Counted from the stretch's first letter, positions 54,722-64,000 are shown. The stretch: 64,000 nucleotides of DNA from Mucilaginibacter daejeonensis (GCF_020783335.1 NZ_CP086068.1:2542001-2606000), one strand, 5' to 3'. Made by a program: numbers and translations. Notes: generated from the sequence alone by a model not told the origin.

Positions 54722-56116
54722 ATGACACGATCTTTATCATTTCAAAAATCATTGCTGTTACTGATGCTGCTTCCAATTTGCAGCCGGGCGCAAACCATTT
54801 TGACTGACAGTGCTGCAAAGCAGCTTGACGCAGCGGTAGAAGGCTTCAGACAGCGGTACCATTCGCCAAGCTTAGTGTTGGTTATTGTGAATGACCAGCA
54901 AGTGGTGTATAAAAAGGCCAGCGGCTATATCGACGTTGATCAGGAAGTACCCGCCACCGTGGATAGCAAGTATCCGGTCATGTCTGTATCTAAGCTTTTT
55001 ACAGCCACTATGCTGATGCAATTGAGGCATAACAAAATGTTAACGCTGGAAGACGACGTTAGGAAATATGTTCCCGAATATCCCTTGCAGGGAACCACTT
55101 TGCTCCAATTGGCCACGCATACCGCCGGACTACCGCGTAATACTCACGCCGACCTAAACTTTACTCAACAGATAGACCGCTGGATGCTGGGTAAAGAAAA
55201 CATTAACGTGTTGTATCCATCGACCAAGCAAGAGTTACTACGATCACTTAGTAAGATCGAGCGCGAATACCCGGTCTACCATTTCCTGGGGTATAGTGAT
55301 CGGCATTACTCCAACTTGGGCTACAGTATTTTAGGTATCGCTATTGAACGTGCCGCGCACACTACGCATGCTGAATACGTCACGTCGAAGATCTTCCGCC
55401 CCTTGCAAATGAACAGTAGCGGCTTTCTGACCGGCCCTAAACAGCAGGATGTGGTCGCAAAGGGTTATGTTTATCAGGATAGTATCGATACTTACAAACG
55501 CACACCATTTTTTCAGCCTAATTCGGCCTCGTATGCGGGCGGCATCTATTCTACTGGTAATGATATGGCCAAATTCGTAAGTGCTCAGTTCAAACACAAC
55601 AGTTCGATATTGCCCGATGCTGATAAGGCCATGATGATGGCACTTAACATCGGATGGAAACCCTCCTACCCTTACACTTTTCACGAGGGTTCTATTTTGG
55701 GTTACCGCTCAGAAGTGATGATCAGTCCTGGCAAAAAGATCGGCTGGGTGATCCTGACCAACAGTAATAACTTTGAGTTCGACCGGGTGAACGACGTGAT
55801 CGGTAAGATCATGGATGGTGTGGTCACTACTGCGCCTGCTATTGCCTTGACCGATTACGCAGGTACCTATCAATTAGTGGGTACTCAAAATACATTGAAG
55901 ATCTATTTAAAGGACGGTTCGCTATACTCCACTTACCTGGAAAACGATATTCCTGCCAAACCGCTAACGGTGTCGGGGCGGCGCGCCTTTAAAGGTGCCG
56001 GCAAGAACGGCTACAATATCATATATGAGTTCCTGACCGACCCGAACGGCCGGGTAACCACTTTGAACATGGGTCAGCTCATGTGGCGCAAACAGGACAG
56101 CCATACCACAAAATGA
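54722..56116 (+). CDS. Class C beta-lactamase-like serine hydrolase
   Basis: 464 residues with a signal peptide (hydrophobic LLLLMLLPICSRAQ). SxxK is in PVMSVSKLF, the Tyr motif is YSNLGYS, and FHEGSILGYRSEVMI replaces the KTG-type block with HEG. The C-terminal 100 residues form a small beta domain (LTDYAGTYQLVG) as in DUF3471-bearing esterases. These enzymes hydrolyse esters or D-amino peptides; true beta-lactam resistance is not implied. Convergent with cystathionine beta-synthase across a shared terminator. Confidence 0.88.
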   Translation: MTRSLSFQKSLLLLMLLPICSRAQTILTDSAAKQLDAAVEGFRQRYHSPSLVLVIVNDQQVVYKKASGYIDVDQEVPATVDSKYPVMSVSKLFTATMLMQLRHNKMLTLEDDVRKYVPEYPLQGTTLLQLATHTAGLPRNTHADLNFTQQIDRWMLGKENINVLYPSTKQELLRSLSKIEREYPVYHFLGYSDRHYSNLGYSILGIAIERAAHTTHAEYVTSKIFRPLQMNSSGFLTGPKQQDVVAKGYVYQDSIDTYKRTPFFQPNSASYAGGIYSTGNDMAKFVSAQFKHNSSILPDADKAMMMALNIGWKPSYPYTFHEGSILGYRSEVMISPGKKIGWVILTNSNNFEFDRVNDVIGKIMDGVVTTAPAIALTDYAGTYQLVGTQNTLKIYLKDGSLYSTYLENDIPAKPLTVSGRRAFKGAGKNGYNIIYEFLTDPNGRVTTLNMGQLMWRKQDSHTTK

Positions 56117-56117
56117 C

Positions 56118-56160
56118 AAAAAAAGAGCGCTGCCCATTCAAATGGACAGCGCTCTTTTTT
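56118..56160. terminator. Bidirectional terminator between convergent genes
   Basis: GAGCGCTG pairs with CAGCGCTC, continued inside by CCATT and AATGG with one mismatch; A-runs on the left and T-runs on the right give a U-tract in both directions. It serves both flanking genes. Confidence 0.8.
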
Positions 56161-56178
56161 ATTTAAGATCATTCTGCA

Positions 56179-57540
56179 CTATGCGGATATCGCGTTAATG
56201 ATATCAAATTGAGTAATGATCTCGATCTTGCCTTTCTCATCTTCAACCAATACCGCAATGTTATCCTTATTGATCATGCCCGATATCTTATCGATAGACG
56301 TATTCAGATCAACGAATGGGAACGGCGCGGTAGTGATGGTTTGCACCGGTTGCGACCTCAAAGAAGGGTTCTCCAATAAAGCGTCCAGTATATCACTTTC
56401 AGTGATCTTGCCGATCACCATACCGTGTTGAGTAACTGGTATTTGTGATATGCTGAGCGTTTTGATGGTGTTGATCGCTTCCAGTACGCTCTTCTCTACA
56501 TCGATGGTAATGATCTCAGAGCTTTCTTTTTTGCTGATGATATCACGTGCGGTAAGTTTATCATCCTTCAAGAAACCGCGCTCACGCAGCCAGTCCTCAT
56601 TATACATCTTACCTAAATAGCGGGTGCCATGGTCAGGAAAGATCACCACCACCACATCACCTTCTTTAAAACGGTCTTTCATCTGCAACACACCCGCTAT
56701 GGCCGATCCACTGGAGTTACCGGCAAATATGCCTTCCTGCATCGCGATCTGGCGGGTCATCAGCGCAGCATCCTTATCGGTCACTTTCTCAAAATGGTCG
56801 ATCAGGCTAAAGTCCACGTTCTGAGGTAAAAAGTCTTCGCCAATACCTTCGGTGATGTATGGATAGATCTCGTTCTTATCAAAGATGCCGGTCTCTTTAT
56901 ACTTTTTAAACACCGAGCCGTAAGTATCGATACCTAAAACTTGCAGATCAGGGTTCTTTTGTTTCAGATAACGGGCAGTGCCAGAAATAGTACCACCTGT
57001 ACCCACACCTACCACCAGGTGAGTGATCTTCCCTTCGGTCTGCTCCCAGATCTCCGGTCCCGTTTGCTCATAGTGTGCCTGTGAGTTCGACAGGTTGTCA
57101 TATTGATTAGGCTTCCACGAGTTAGGCACCTCGCGCTCCAAACGTGATGATACCGAATAATAAGAACGCGGGTCCTCAGGATCGACGTTGGTAGGGCAAA
57201 CGATCACCTCGGCACCAAAGGCACGTAAGGCATCAAACTTTTCCTTTGATTGTTTATCGGTACTGGTGAATATACATTTGTAGCCCTTGATCACGGCAGC
57301 GATCGCCAGGCCCATACCGGTATTGCCCGATGTACCTTCTATAATGGTGCCCCCTGGTTTTAAACGGCCATCCTTTTCAGCATCCTCGATCATCTTCAAA
57401 GCCATGCGGTCTTTGATCGAGTTGCCCGGATTAGTGGTCTCTACCTTAGCCAATACAGTGGCCTTAATATCTTTGGTCAGCTTATTAAGCTTTACCAATG
57501 GCGTATTGCCAATGGTCTCTAATATGTTATTACTCCACAT
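56179..57540 (-). CDS. Cystathionine beta-synthase with CBS domains
   Basis: 453 residues. The PLP fold II domain (about 1-320) has the Schiff-base Lys43 in NPGNSIKDR, the phosphate loop EGTSGNTGMG and GVGTGGTISGTARYL. Two CBS domains follow (about 335-453; KESSEIITIDVEKSV and PVTQHGMVIGKIT). The enzyme condenses serine and homocysteine to cystathionine (reverse transsulfuration), or acts as cysteine synthase; the CBS pair may sense adenosyl ligands. No heme domain is present. Start ATG at 57540. Confidence 0.93.
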   Translation of the reverse strand: MWSNNILETIGNTPLVKLNKLTKDIKATVLAKVETTNPGNSIKDRMALKMIEDAEKDGRLKPGGTIIEGTSGNTGMGLAIAAVIKGYKCIFTSTDKQSKEKFDALRAFGAEVIVCPTNVDPEDPRSYYSVSSRLEREVPNSWKPNQYDNLSNSQAHYEQTGPEIWEQTEGKITHLVVGVGTGGTISGTARYLKQKNPDLQVLGIDTYGSVFKKYKETGIFDKNEIYPYITEGIGEDFLPQNVDFSLIDHFEKVTDKDAALMTRQIAMQEGIFAGNSSGSAIAGVLQMKDRFKEGDVVVVIFPDHGTRYLGKMYNEDWLRERGFLKDDKLTARDIISKKESSEIITIDVEKSVLEAINTIKTLSISQIPVTQHGMVIGKITESDILDALLENPSLRSQPVQTITTAPFPFVDLNTSIDKISGMINKDNIAVLVEDEKGKIEIITQFDIINAISA

Positions 57541-57672
57541 AATTAGTGGACAAAATTGAGAATATTAATCGGAAATACAGCCTTTGTGGACCGATATTAT
57601 TTTTATTTGACGTCTTGATGGCTTCGCATCCCAATAGTCCTTTGATCGCTATCTGGTCTTCGTCCCATCGGC

Positions 57673-58038
57673 TCACATCAATGTGCCGGCACTCATAGTA
57701 CGGTAGCGTTTCCAAAGACCCAATATCTTATCCAATGATATCAATATCGCTAACACGAATACAGACCTGACCACCGAGCCCACCATCCTTGAAGACGAAC
57801 TGCTCAACAAGGGCCACCACACGTTAATGGTCGAGATAATGATCACACCCGATATGGCAAAGCCCATCAGGCAGGCTATGGCGTAGATCAGATACTTGCG
57901 ATCTTGCCTGCGTTCTACCTCCAACTCCACGCCCATCATCACTTTTTCTTCGAATGACATATCGGGCATTGTAAGGCGGCTTTTCTTGATAGCCTCGCTA
58001 TATTTATATTGATCGTTCGATCCGTTGTCCATACTCAT
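57673..58038 (-). CDS. Small membrane protein downstream of an ECF sigma factor
   Basis: 121 residues with two membrane helices (YLIYAIACLMGFAISGVIII near 45-65 and VVRSVFVLAILISLDKIL near 90-108). A cytoplasmic N-terminus of about 40 residues contains MPDMSFEEKVMMGVE. The start ATG overlaps the sigma factor stop (ATGA). Placement and layout suggest an anti-sigma-like or regulatory partner, but it has no zinc motif and is not clearly an anti-sigma factor. Confidence 0.75.
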   Translation of the reverse strand: MSMDNGSNDQYKYSEAIKKSRLTMPDMSFEEKVMMGVELEVERRQDRKYLIYAIACLMGFAISGVIIISTINVWWPLLSSSSSRMVGSVVRSVFVLAILISLDKILGLWKRYRTMSAGTLM

Positions 58039-58589
58039 TTGCTTACCTTTATTTGTTGTATGATATTGCTCATGCGTTTGCGGGCGCGATGCAAGATCAC
58101 CTTGACATTAGCTTCTGTAAAGCCGGTGATGGCGCTTACTTCCTTGATACTTTCCTCTTCTAAATAGAACAGTCGCAAGATCAGTGCCTCATTAGGTGGC
58201 ATGAACTTGAACGCCTCATTCACCAACTCCATTTGTTCTTGAAAGTGCTCCTCTCCTCCTGCATCATCAGGTATCTCGGTATCATATTCTTCAAATTTTA
58301 CCGACCGGTCGCGTTTCATACGCTTCAAGGCCAAAAAAGCCGCGTTGACCACGATGCGGTAGAACCAGGTCTTGAACGCCGACCGCCTGTTGAACGTACG
58401 TATGCTTTTGAACGCGCTCATGAAAGCATCCTGCGCCACCTCTTGCGCTATCGACTCGTCCTTAACAATGGACACCGCCAGCGTAAAGGCCATATCCTGA
58501 TAGGCACGTATAAAATACCTGAAAGCCGATGTATCACCGGCGATCAGTTTGTCTACATGAACAAGGTCCTCGTGAGGTTCGTTGTTCAT
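58035..58589 (-). CDS. ECF-type RNA polymerase sigma factor
   Basis: 184 residues. Region 2 includes AFRYFIRAYQDMAFTLAVSIV and VAQDAFMSAFKSIRTFNRRSAFKTWFYRIVVN; region 4 includes MPPNEALILRLFYLEEESIKEVSAITGF and NVKVILHRARKRM. A typical extracytoplasmic-function sigma factor controlling few genes. Its start codon overlaps the upstream stop (TGATG) and its stop overlaps the downstream start (ATGA), so three proteins are translated together. Confidence 0.93.
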   Translation of the reverse strand: MNNEPHEDLVHVDKLIAGDTSAFRYFIRAYQDMAFTLAVSIVKDESIAQEVAQDAFMSAFKSIRTFNRRSAFKTWFYRIVVNAAFLALKRMKRDRSVKFEEYDTEIPDDAGGEEHFQEQMELVNEAFKFMPPNEALILRLFYLEEESIKEVSAITGFTEANVKVILHRARKRMSNIIQQIKVSK

Positions 58590-58918
58590 CAGGCCTTGTT
58601 AAGTTTGCTGGCAATGATGAGTGCTATGCCGCTGCAGCCGCCCACTATCCCTACAAATATGCCATCGCCAGCAAAGTAGCCCATACGGTTAATGGCAGTT
58701 ACCAGTGCCATTCCGACACTCACCCCTATCACCAGGATGCCCAATGTTAAAAGTGCGTTCCGTCCACTACCTGTAGTGGCGGGTATTGGCTCCAGTCCTT
58801 TCTCCAGACGGAGAAGCTTTTCGCGGTGACGGGCCTTGTGTAAGAACAACCAGGTCAAAAAAAAGCAGATGATCAGTACGATGGTCACCGGCATAACGAA
58901 CATGATGATAATATCCAT
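58589..58918 (-). CDS. Small membrane protein, DUF6249-like
   Basis: 109 residues with three membrane helices: near 3-25 (IIMFVMPVTIVLIICFF), 55-75 (ALLTLGILVIGVSVGMAL) and 85-105. A basic loop HKARHREKLLRLEKGLEP follows the first helix, as in the DUF6249-like family of Bacteroidota. First gene of the sigma operon; TGATG overlap with the sigma gene. Its job may be to sense or insert in the inner membrane. Confidence 0.75.
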   Translation of the reverse strand: MDIIIMFVMPVTIVLIICFFLTWLFLHKARHREKLLRLEKGLEPIPATTGSGRNALLTLGILVIGVSVGMALVTAINRMGYFAGDGIFVGIVGGCSGIALIIASKLNKA

Positions 58919-59108
58919 AATTTTGATTTTTGCCTTTTTGATTACCTGCTCGTTGCGAAGGTTACAAATGCCGATAATAAGTTCAGAAAAACATATAAAT
59001 ATCCAGAAAAACCTGCATTTATCTGCTTCTTATCCGCGCGTTCAATGATTGTGCAAGTTAAAAGCGATCGATCTGCCCGGTTTTGTGAGTTATTATTATT
59101 TTCGCCGT

Positions 59109-60443
59109 ATGTCTTCCATCCTGATCAAACAGGCCAACGTAGTGAACGAGGGCCGTCAATTTGTAGCTGATGTTTTGGTGAACAACGGCCTCATCGAGCG
59201 AGTAGATAGCCATATCGATGTCAAAGCCGACACCGAGATCGATGCCGAAGGGCTCCACTTGTTACCGGGCTGTATAGACGACCAGGTGCATTTCCGCGAG
59301 CCGGGACTGACCCACAAGGCCAATATATTCACCGAATCGCGTGCGGCGGTGGCCGGTGGCATCACTTCATTCATGGAGATGCCGAACACCGTACCCAACA
59401 CCTTAACACAGCAACTACTTCAAGATAAGTATGATATAGGCGCAAAAACCTCACTCGCCAACTATTCGTTTTATATGGGCGCCTCTAATGACAATATTGA
59501 AGAGGTGCTGCGTACGGATGCTAAGCAAGTGTGTGGGGTAAAAGTATTTATGGGTTCCTCTACCGGTAACATGCTGGTCGATAACCCTGGAACATTAGAG
59601 AATCTCTTTTCTCGTTCGCCTATGCTCATCGCTACGCATTGCGAAGACGAGGAGACCATCAAACGCAATATGGCCCATTATAAGGAATTGCTGGACGATA
59701 ACATCACAATTGAATACCACCCGATCATACGTAGCGCCGAGGCCTGTTACCTGTCGTCATCAATGGCGGTAGAACTTGCTAAAAAGCATGGCGCCAGGCT
59801 CCATATCCTTCACATCTCCACAGCTAAAGAATTGGAGCTATTCAGTAATGAGATCCCATTAAAAGACAAGAAGATAACCGCCGAGGCCTGCGTACATCAC
59901 CTATGGTTCAGCGATGCGGATTACGCCACAAAGGGTAACCTGATCAAATGGAACCCGGCCGTTAAATCGGCAACAGACCGTGACGCGATCCTCCAGGCTG
60001 TGTTGGATGGGCGTATCGACGTGATCGCCACTGACCATGCGCCGCACACCATCGAAGAAAAGGCTCAACCGTATCTGCAGGCACCATCAGGCGGACCGCT
60101 TGTACAACATGCGCTTCCGGCTATGCTGGCTCTGCATCAGCAAGGTAAGATCAGCCTTGAACAGGTGGTCGAAAAAATGGCTCACAATGTGGCCACTTGT
60201 TTTCAGATCGAACGCCGTGGATTTATACGTGAGGGCTATTGGGCCGACCTGGTACTTACCGACCTGAACCGCCCGTGGGAAGTGATCAAGGCGAACACGC
60301 TTTACAAATGTGGCTGGAGCCCGTTCGAAGGCACCGTGATGCCGGCAAGCATTACCCATACGATAGTTTCAGGGCATCTGGCTTATGCCAACGGCTCATT
60401 CAATGATACGGTGTTGGGTCAAAGGATGACGTTCGAACGCTAA
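59109..60443 (+). CDS. pyrC: Dihydroorotase
   Basis: 444 residues from the ATG at 59109 (MSSILIKQANVV); the frame extends 20 codons upstream without support. Amidohydrolase motifs: CIDDQVHFREPGLTHK, EMPNTVP, THCEDEE, LHILHISTA and DVIATDHAPHT. The enzyme closes carbamoyl aspartate to dihydroorotate in pyrimidine synthesis. The first metal His of the usual HxH is Gln59 here (Gln-Val-His61), as in Bacteroidota relatives I know. Single gene; no pyrimidine genes nearby. Confidence 0.9.
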   Translation: MSSILIKQANVVNEGRQFVADVLVNNGLIERVDSHIDVKADTEIDAEGLHLLPGCIDDQVHFREPGLTHKANIFTESRAAVAGGITSFMEMPNTVPNTLTQQLLQDKYDIGAKTSLANYSFYMGASNDNIEEVLRTDAKQVCGVKVFMGSSTGNMLVDNPGTLENLFSRSPMLIATHCEDEETIKRNMAHYKELLDDNITIEYHPIIRSAEACYLSSSMAVELAKKHGARLHILHISTAKELELFSNEIPLKDKKITAEACVHHLWFSDADYATKGNLIKWNPAVKSATDRDAILQAVLDGRIDVIATDHAPHTIEEKAQPYLQAPSGGPLVQHALPAMLALHQQGKISLEQVVEKMAHNVATCFQIERRGFIREGYWADLVLTDLNRPWEVIKANTLYKCGWSPFEGTVMPASITHTIVSGHLAYANGSFNDTVLGQRMTFER

Positions 60444-60627
60444 TTAGCGTGGCTTTTGAGTGGCCGGCAGGATGACTGGTATAATATTGAATCTCAGGTA
60501 TTCGTGTAGGTTGTTAGCAGTGAAGAAAGTTTTTATTAATAAATAGTATAATTACTGCGTTCGTAGGCTATCTTGGTAGGGATATATTACCTAGAAGTTA
60601 ACCCTTACTCACTCAACCTACTTTACC

Positions 60628-61389
60628 ATGAAAATATCGCTCGAGGTTTGCGCCAACTCCGTTGGATCTGCCATAGCTGCTCAAAAGGGAGGCGCCAGCC
60701 GTATCGAACTGTGTGATAACATACATGACGGGGGCACCACACCCTCTTATGGGCAGATACGGTCGACGCTACAACACGTGCAAATACCCATACATGTACT
60801 GATCAGGCCTAGGGCGGGCGATTTCCTGTACTCTGATCGGGAGTTCGAGGTGATGAAGGCGGATATCGAGATGTGCACCATGCTGGGTTGCCATGCCATT
60901 GTGGTGGGCATCCTTAACGCGGATGGGTCGGTGGATAAACCGCGTTGCACCGAGCTTGTCAACATCGTCAAAAAAGCGGGAATGAGCATCATATTCCATA
61001 GAGCTTTCGATCTTTGCGCCGACCTGTTCCGGTCAATGGAGGACATCATTTCCTTGGGTTTTGACGGCATACTCACCTCAGGCGGAAAGACCACGGCCAT
61101 TGAAGGGGCCAGCAAGATCGCGCAACTGATACAACGTGCCAACGGACGCATCGGGATCATACCGGGTGGCGGCATCAGCGAGTACAACGTGACCGACCTC
61201 ATCAACTTTACCTCAGCAAATTGCATCCATTCATCGGCACGCACCAAACGCCGAAGCGCCATGACCTATCACAACAGCCACATCATGATGGGCGACGGTT
61301 ATATGCACGAGTATGACCTGGATGAGACGAATGCCGAACGGGTAGCCAACATCTTGGCCAAAGCTAATGAAGCCATATCGGTATCTTAA
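60628..61389 (+). CDS. cutC: Copper homeostasis protein CutC
   Basis: 253 residues. CutC TIM-barrel blocks are present: SLEVCANSVGSAIAAQKGGA, RIELCDNIHDGGTTPS, HVLIRPRAGDFLYS, IIFHRAFDLC, GILTSGG and IIPGGGIS. A cytoplasmic protein linked to copper tolerance, though its enzymatic role is unclear. Start ATG at 60628. Its last 4 bases overlap the stop of the converging gene at 61386. Confidence 0.92.
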   Translation: MKISLEVCANSVGSAIAAQKGGASRIELCDNIHDGGTTPSYGQIRSTLQHVQIPIHVLIRPRAGDFLYSDREFEVMKADIEMCTMLGCHAIVVGILNADGSVDKPRCTELVNIVKKAGMSIIFHRAFDLCADLFRSMEDIISLGFDGILTSGGKTTAIEGASKIAQLIQRANGRIGIIPGGGISEYNVTDLINFTSANCIHSSARTKRRSAMTYHNSHIMMGDGYMHEYDLDETNAERVANILAKANEAISVS

Positions 61390-64000
61390 AAGATACTCAG
61401 CGGTAAGATCAGCGTAAAGCGATCAGGACCAGAACCGCCAAAAATGTCGCGATCGAGCAAACGGGTGTAACGCAGCCCAAAGGTTATCGAGGTTTCGTTG
61501 AACCATTGCGTATCAAAGTATAACTCTGCCCCTGCCGAACGAAAGTTTGCCTTGAATTGGGCACCGCTCCGGTACTGATCAATGCCGTGGGTGTGATCAT
61601 AAAAAACGTTCCCTCTCAACCTTAGTAGATAAACCAGGTCGCCGAATCCCGCATCGGGATAAGCGATAGGAAAATGATAATTCACTCCGAATTTATATAG
61701 TCGGTACAGGTTATCGGCCGTGTAACCCCTTGAGAACGATAGCTGATTAGAGAAGATGCTGTAGTTGCGGTCGCGGCGCTGGTGTGCGGCACTGATCACC
61801 AAACTGTGTGTGTCGAACAATCCCGGGAAGTAAAAGCTGCCTGATACCAAAAATTGCCTGGCGCTAAGATCATTGATCGTGTTCCGGAAGCTAAGCGTGA
61901 TATTTTGAGCAAAATGCGGATAGATCAGCTGTTGAGGTTTTGATACTTGATTGCTGAACGTGATGGAGTTGCTTAAATAAGTGTTATCAGGATATAAGCT
62001 GCGAAATGCCGCCTGCTTAACGTCGGTGATACTGTAATTGATACTGCTGCTCAAATTCAGGCGCGATATGTTACGGCCATTAACGAATGATAGCGGCAGT
62101 TGCAGGCCGGCTTGCAGTCGCGTCTCGTTCCAATTCACCTCCACCGGGTTACGGTTCTGATCTAACCGCAGGTCGCGCCGGTCAATGGTGTACTGTACAC
62201 CACCAAACAGGTATGGGAACATGGCCCCATAGATCATGGTGGCACCGATCTGCTTATAACCCTCATTGCGGTTGTAGCCGAACGATAGTTCTGACTGCAA
62301 GGTGTTCAATATGTTCTGACCCATCAATGACACCAAATAATCAGGATCCTCGATGTAAGGGATCAGGCTATGGAAGTTAAAAGGATGTGTGAACTTTGGA
62401 TATTTGCTGGTAGGCAAGGGCTGATCTGTGATCTTGTTCAATGCATTCACCCCCTCACCATGCTGCAAGGAAGCTACCTGCATATCAGGCAAGCCCAATG
62501 GAGCTTTCACCTCACGAGGTTGTAGAGTCGCTTTAGATGCCTCATGCAAGCGGAAACCAAAGGCGCTAAAGCTTACCCAACTGATCTTATTATCGCTTAC
62601 GGCAGGCTGGTAGTTACCGATGAAATTTCGTAGCGAGTCACCTTCCAACTCATACAATTTACGGTCAGCCACACTCACGGCGAAAAGCTTATCGTCAATG
62701 CCAGAGGTGCCCGTAAAATAAATAGTATCCTTTTGCACCACCGGGAACGCCTTAGGCGCTATGGTAGCCGGTGTTAGCGGTTCTATATTACCAGTGGCAA
62801 TATCTATCAGCGCCAACAGCATTTCCCCCGTTGGCTTACGCACAGCCGACACGATCTGCTGCTCGTTGTAGAATTTGGGATAGGTATAATATAGATGCTC
62901 AGAATTAGGGACCTTGCTGATCAGTTTACCATCGGCATCGAGGATGTGCAAAGCATACTGCCCATCGGTGGGCACATCAACAGCAACGATCCGGCTGTTG
63001 TCGGCATTGAACGCTGGCGCAAAATAGCGGGTCCGGTTCGTGATCTTCTTTTGCGCGCCACTTTTTACGTCGATCACCTTCAGCTCGTTAAACTCCCTGT
63101 AACCCCAACGTGCATCGGGCCGGCGCGACGCATATACGATCTGCCCATTCCGGCAAGTGAAATAACTATCGATGGAAAAGTCGGCTAATCGTATCCTTTC
63201 CTCCTTTGTGCCTGTGCGCATCACGAAAGCCGACCGCTGCTTATATGACGATGTACGATAAATGAGTGTGCTATCGTTCACATAAACAGGGAACTCCTGA
63301 TTACCGATGAAGTGCTGATTCTTTTTGTATTTGGCTGCACCTTGCTTAAGTCCATCGTCGACCAACTGCGTTTTAAATTTTTCAAGCGCCGCGTTGCGAA
63401 AACTCGTGAAATTTCGACCGGTATTGCGCTTCACCGCACTTTGAAACGGATAGATCAACGACCGGTAACTTGCAGCATCATGCCCTACCTTTCGCCATAT
63501 ATCACTTCCATATTGATCACGGCCATAGGCGACCATCATATAGCCTAAAGGATACCAGTCGGGGGTGTAATCACGGTAAGATCCATTACGGATCTTCATC
63601 CAGCTGTAATCTTTATTGGCTGCCCACAGGCTGCGGAAGCCGTTAAAAAAATACGGCAGCCGCCCCCTGCCCTGCTCGGTGACATAAGTTTCGTTAAAAA
63701 CTGCGTCTCCTTCAAAGAACCAGTTGGGCAGCGAAAGACCGGATGCCAATTGTTGTCCGCCCTCGCCAAAAAGAATATGCAATAACCGGGTAAGGCCAAC
63801 GTCGGTACTATTGTATTGCTGTACGTGCCTGAACTCGTGTATGGCCAACTGATCGGTCACGTTGAGGCTACCTAATGAAAAGCTATTCTGCGCAGGCACC
63901 AAATAGAACTCACTCCTGAACGGCGCCAATCCCACATAACCATTGGTGGTCACCAACTGGTTCTGTAGCACTACGTTCACCTGTTTTTGCCTGAAGCCTA
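61386..64000 (-). CDS. Gluzincin peptidase with beta-propeller and outer-membrane barrel, N-terminus outside the window
   Basis: 871 codons are visible and the frame stays open to the right edge (a GTG at 63980 is internal). Near the visible N-terminus are HEFRHVQQY (HExxH zinc site) and WFFEGDAVFNET, giving a third ligand as in gluzincins. The middle has six or seven WD40/TolB-like blades (FAPAFNADNSRIVAVDV, LADFSID). The last about 330 residues are beta-barrel-like (FGYNRNEGYKQIGATM, ending TLILPLSIF with terminal Phe). It probably is a surface-exposed membrane protease. Partial. Confidence 0.8.
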   Translation of the reverse strand, partial: GFRQKQVNVVLQNQLVTTNGYVGLAPFRSEFYLVPAQNSFSLGSLNVTDQLAIHEFRHVQQYNSTDVGLTRLLHILFGEGGQQLASGLSLPNWFFEGDAVFNETYVTEQGRGRLPYFFNGFRSLWAANKDYSWMKIRNGSYRDYTPDWYPLGYMMVAYGRDQYGSDIWRKVGHDAASYRSLIYPFQSAVKRNTGRNFTSFRNAALEKFKTQLVDDGLKQGAAKYKKNQHFIGNQEFPVYVNDSTLIYRTSSYKQRSAFVMRTGTKEERIRLADFSIDSYFTCRNGQIVYASRRPDARWGYREFNELKVIDVKSGAQKKITNRTRYFAPAFNADNSRIVAVDVPTDGQYALHILDADGKLISKVPNSEHLYYTYPKFYNEQQIVSAVRKPTGEMLLALIDIATGNIEPLTPATIAPKAFPVVQKDTIYFTGTSGIDDKLFAVSVADRKLYELEGDSLRNFIGNYQPAVSDNKISWVSFSAFGFRLHEASKATLQPREVKAPLGLPDMQVASLQHGEGVNALNKITDQPLPTSKYPKFTHPFNFHSLIPYIEDPDYLVSLMGQNILNTLQSELSFGYNRNEGYKQIGATMIYGAMFPYLFGGVQYTIDRRDLRLDQNRNPVEVNWNETRLQAGLQLPLSFVNGRNISRLNLSSSINYSITDVKQAAFRSLYPDNTYLSNSITFSNQVSKPQQLIYPHFAQNITLSFRNTINDLSARQFLVSGSFYFPGLFDTHSLVISAAHQRRDRNYSIFSNQLSFSRGYTADNLYRLYKFGVNYHFPIAYPDAGFGDLVYLLRLRGNVFYDHTHGIDQYRSGAQFKANFRSAGAELYFDTQWFNETSITFGLRYTRLLDRDIFGGSGPDRFTLILPLSIF

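Noticed and set aside
57530..57715. 61-codon minus-strand frame after the sigma operon
   Set aside because: It overlaps the small membrane protein and the CBS gene start and has no recognisable features.

Overview
The window reads as a chromosomal segment of a Sphingobacteriaceae-type Bacteroidota (Mucilaginibacter/Pedobacter-like). The evidence is a SusC/SusD pair heading a polysaccharide utilisation locus, a tmRNA whose tag reads GENNYALAA, Bacteroidota-style tyrosine integrase, promoters resembling TAnnTTTG, few clear Shine-Dalgarno sites, many lipoprotein signals and an IMPACT-like short dispersed repeat of the kind I recall from Pedobacter-type genomes.

Layout. 0-10 kb: edge of a lipoprotein gene, a TerC-family membrane protein, two tiny Cys-rich proteins, a two-component pair (TPR lipoprotein histidine kinase plus response regulator), small exported and hypothetical proteins, an RRM RNA-binding protein, an S41 peptidase and a decayed IS3-type transposase. 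10-29.6 kb: an AT-rich island that looks like a peptide natural-product cluster. It has a GG-leader precursor with six cysteines, a C39 peptidase ABC exporter, HlyD adaptor and TolC channel, a VKOR-thioredoxin fusion, a TlpA-like oxidoreductase, a possible lantibiotic-dehydratase C-domain-like protein, five glycosyltransferase-like proteins (two GT2, one GT4, two DUF6625-like) and two large proteins I cannot place. A transposase remnant lies at its left edge and an orphan transposase-type zinc-ribbon protein at its right edge. 29.6-39.5 kb: a five-gene minus-strand PUL (SusC, SusD, GH3, alginate/glucuronan lyase, GH88), pointing to a uronic-acid polymer. 39.5-51.5 kb: a dispersed repeat, a second RRM protein, a helicase-IV-like UvrD helicase with an N-terminal membrane segment, an AlkB-like dioxygenase, and a translationally coupled pair whose second member belongs to the 5-hmdU DNA kinase helical-domain family linked to phage thymine hypermodification. 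Then come a frameshifted class-C beta-lactamase-like gene and a lipoprotein with a papain-like amidase C-terminus plus a small partner. 51.5-54.5 kb: inverted repeats, a degraded ORF6N gene and a tyrosine integrase next to the 3' end of ssrA, which is a classical integration site. 54.5-64 kb: mostly housekeeping, with a serine hydrolase, cystathionine beta-synthase with CBS domains, an ECF sigma operon, dihydroorotase, CutC and a large HEXXH metallopeptidase/beta-propeller/beta-barrel protein running off the right edge.

How the genes work together. In the 10-29 kb island, the exporter would cleave the leader and pass the peptide through HlyD and TolC. The VKOR-thioredoxin and TlpA proteins would set its disulfides, and the glycosyltransferases suggest a sugar-decorated product. 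In the PUL, SusC/D import oligosaccharides produced by the lyase, which GH88 and GH3 finish. The 42-47 kb group may concern modified or damaged DNA. These functional links are inferences from context; no database search was run.
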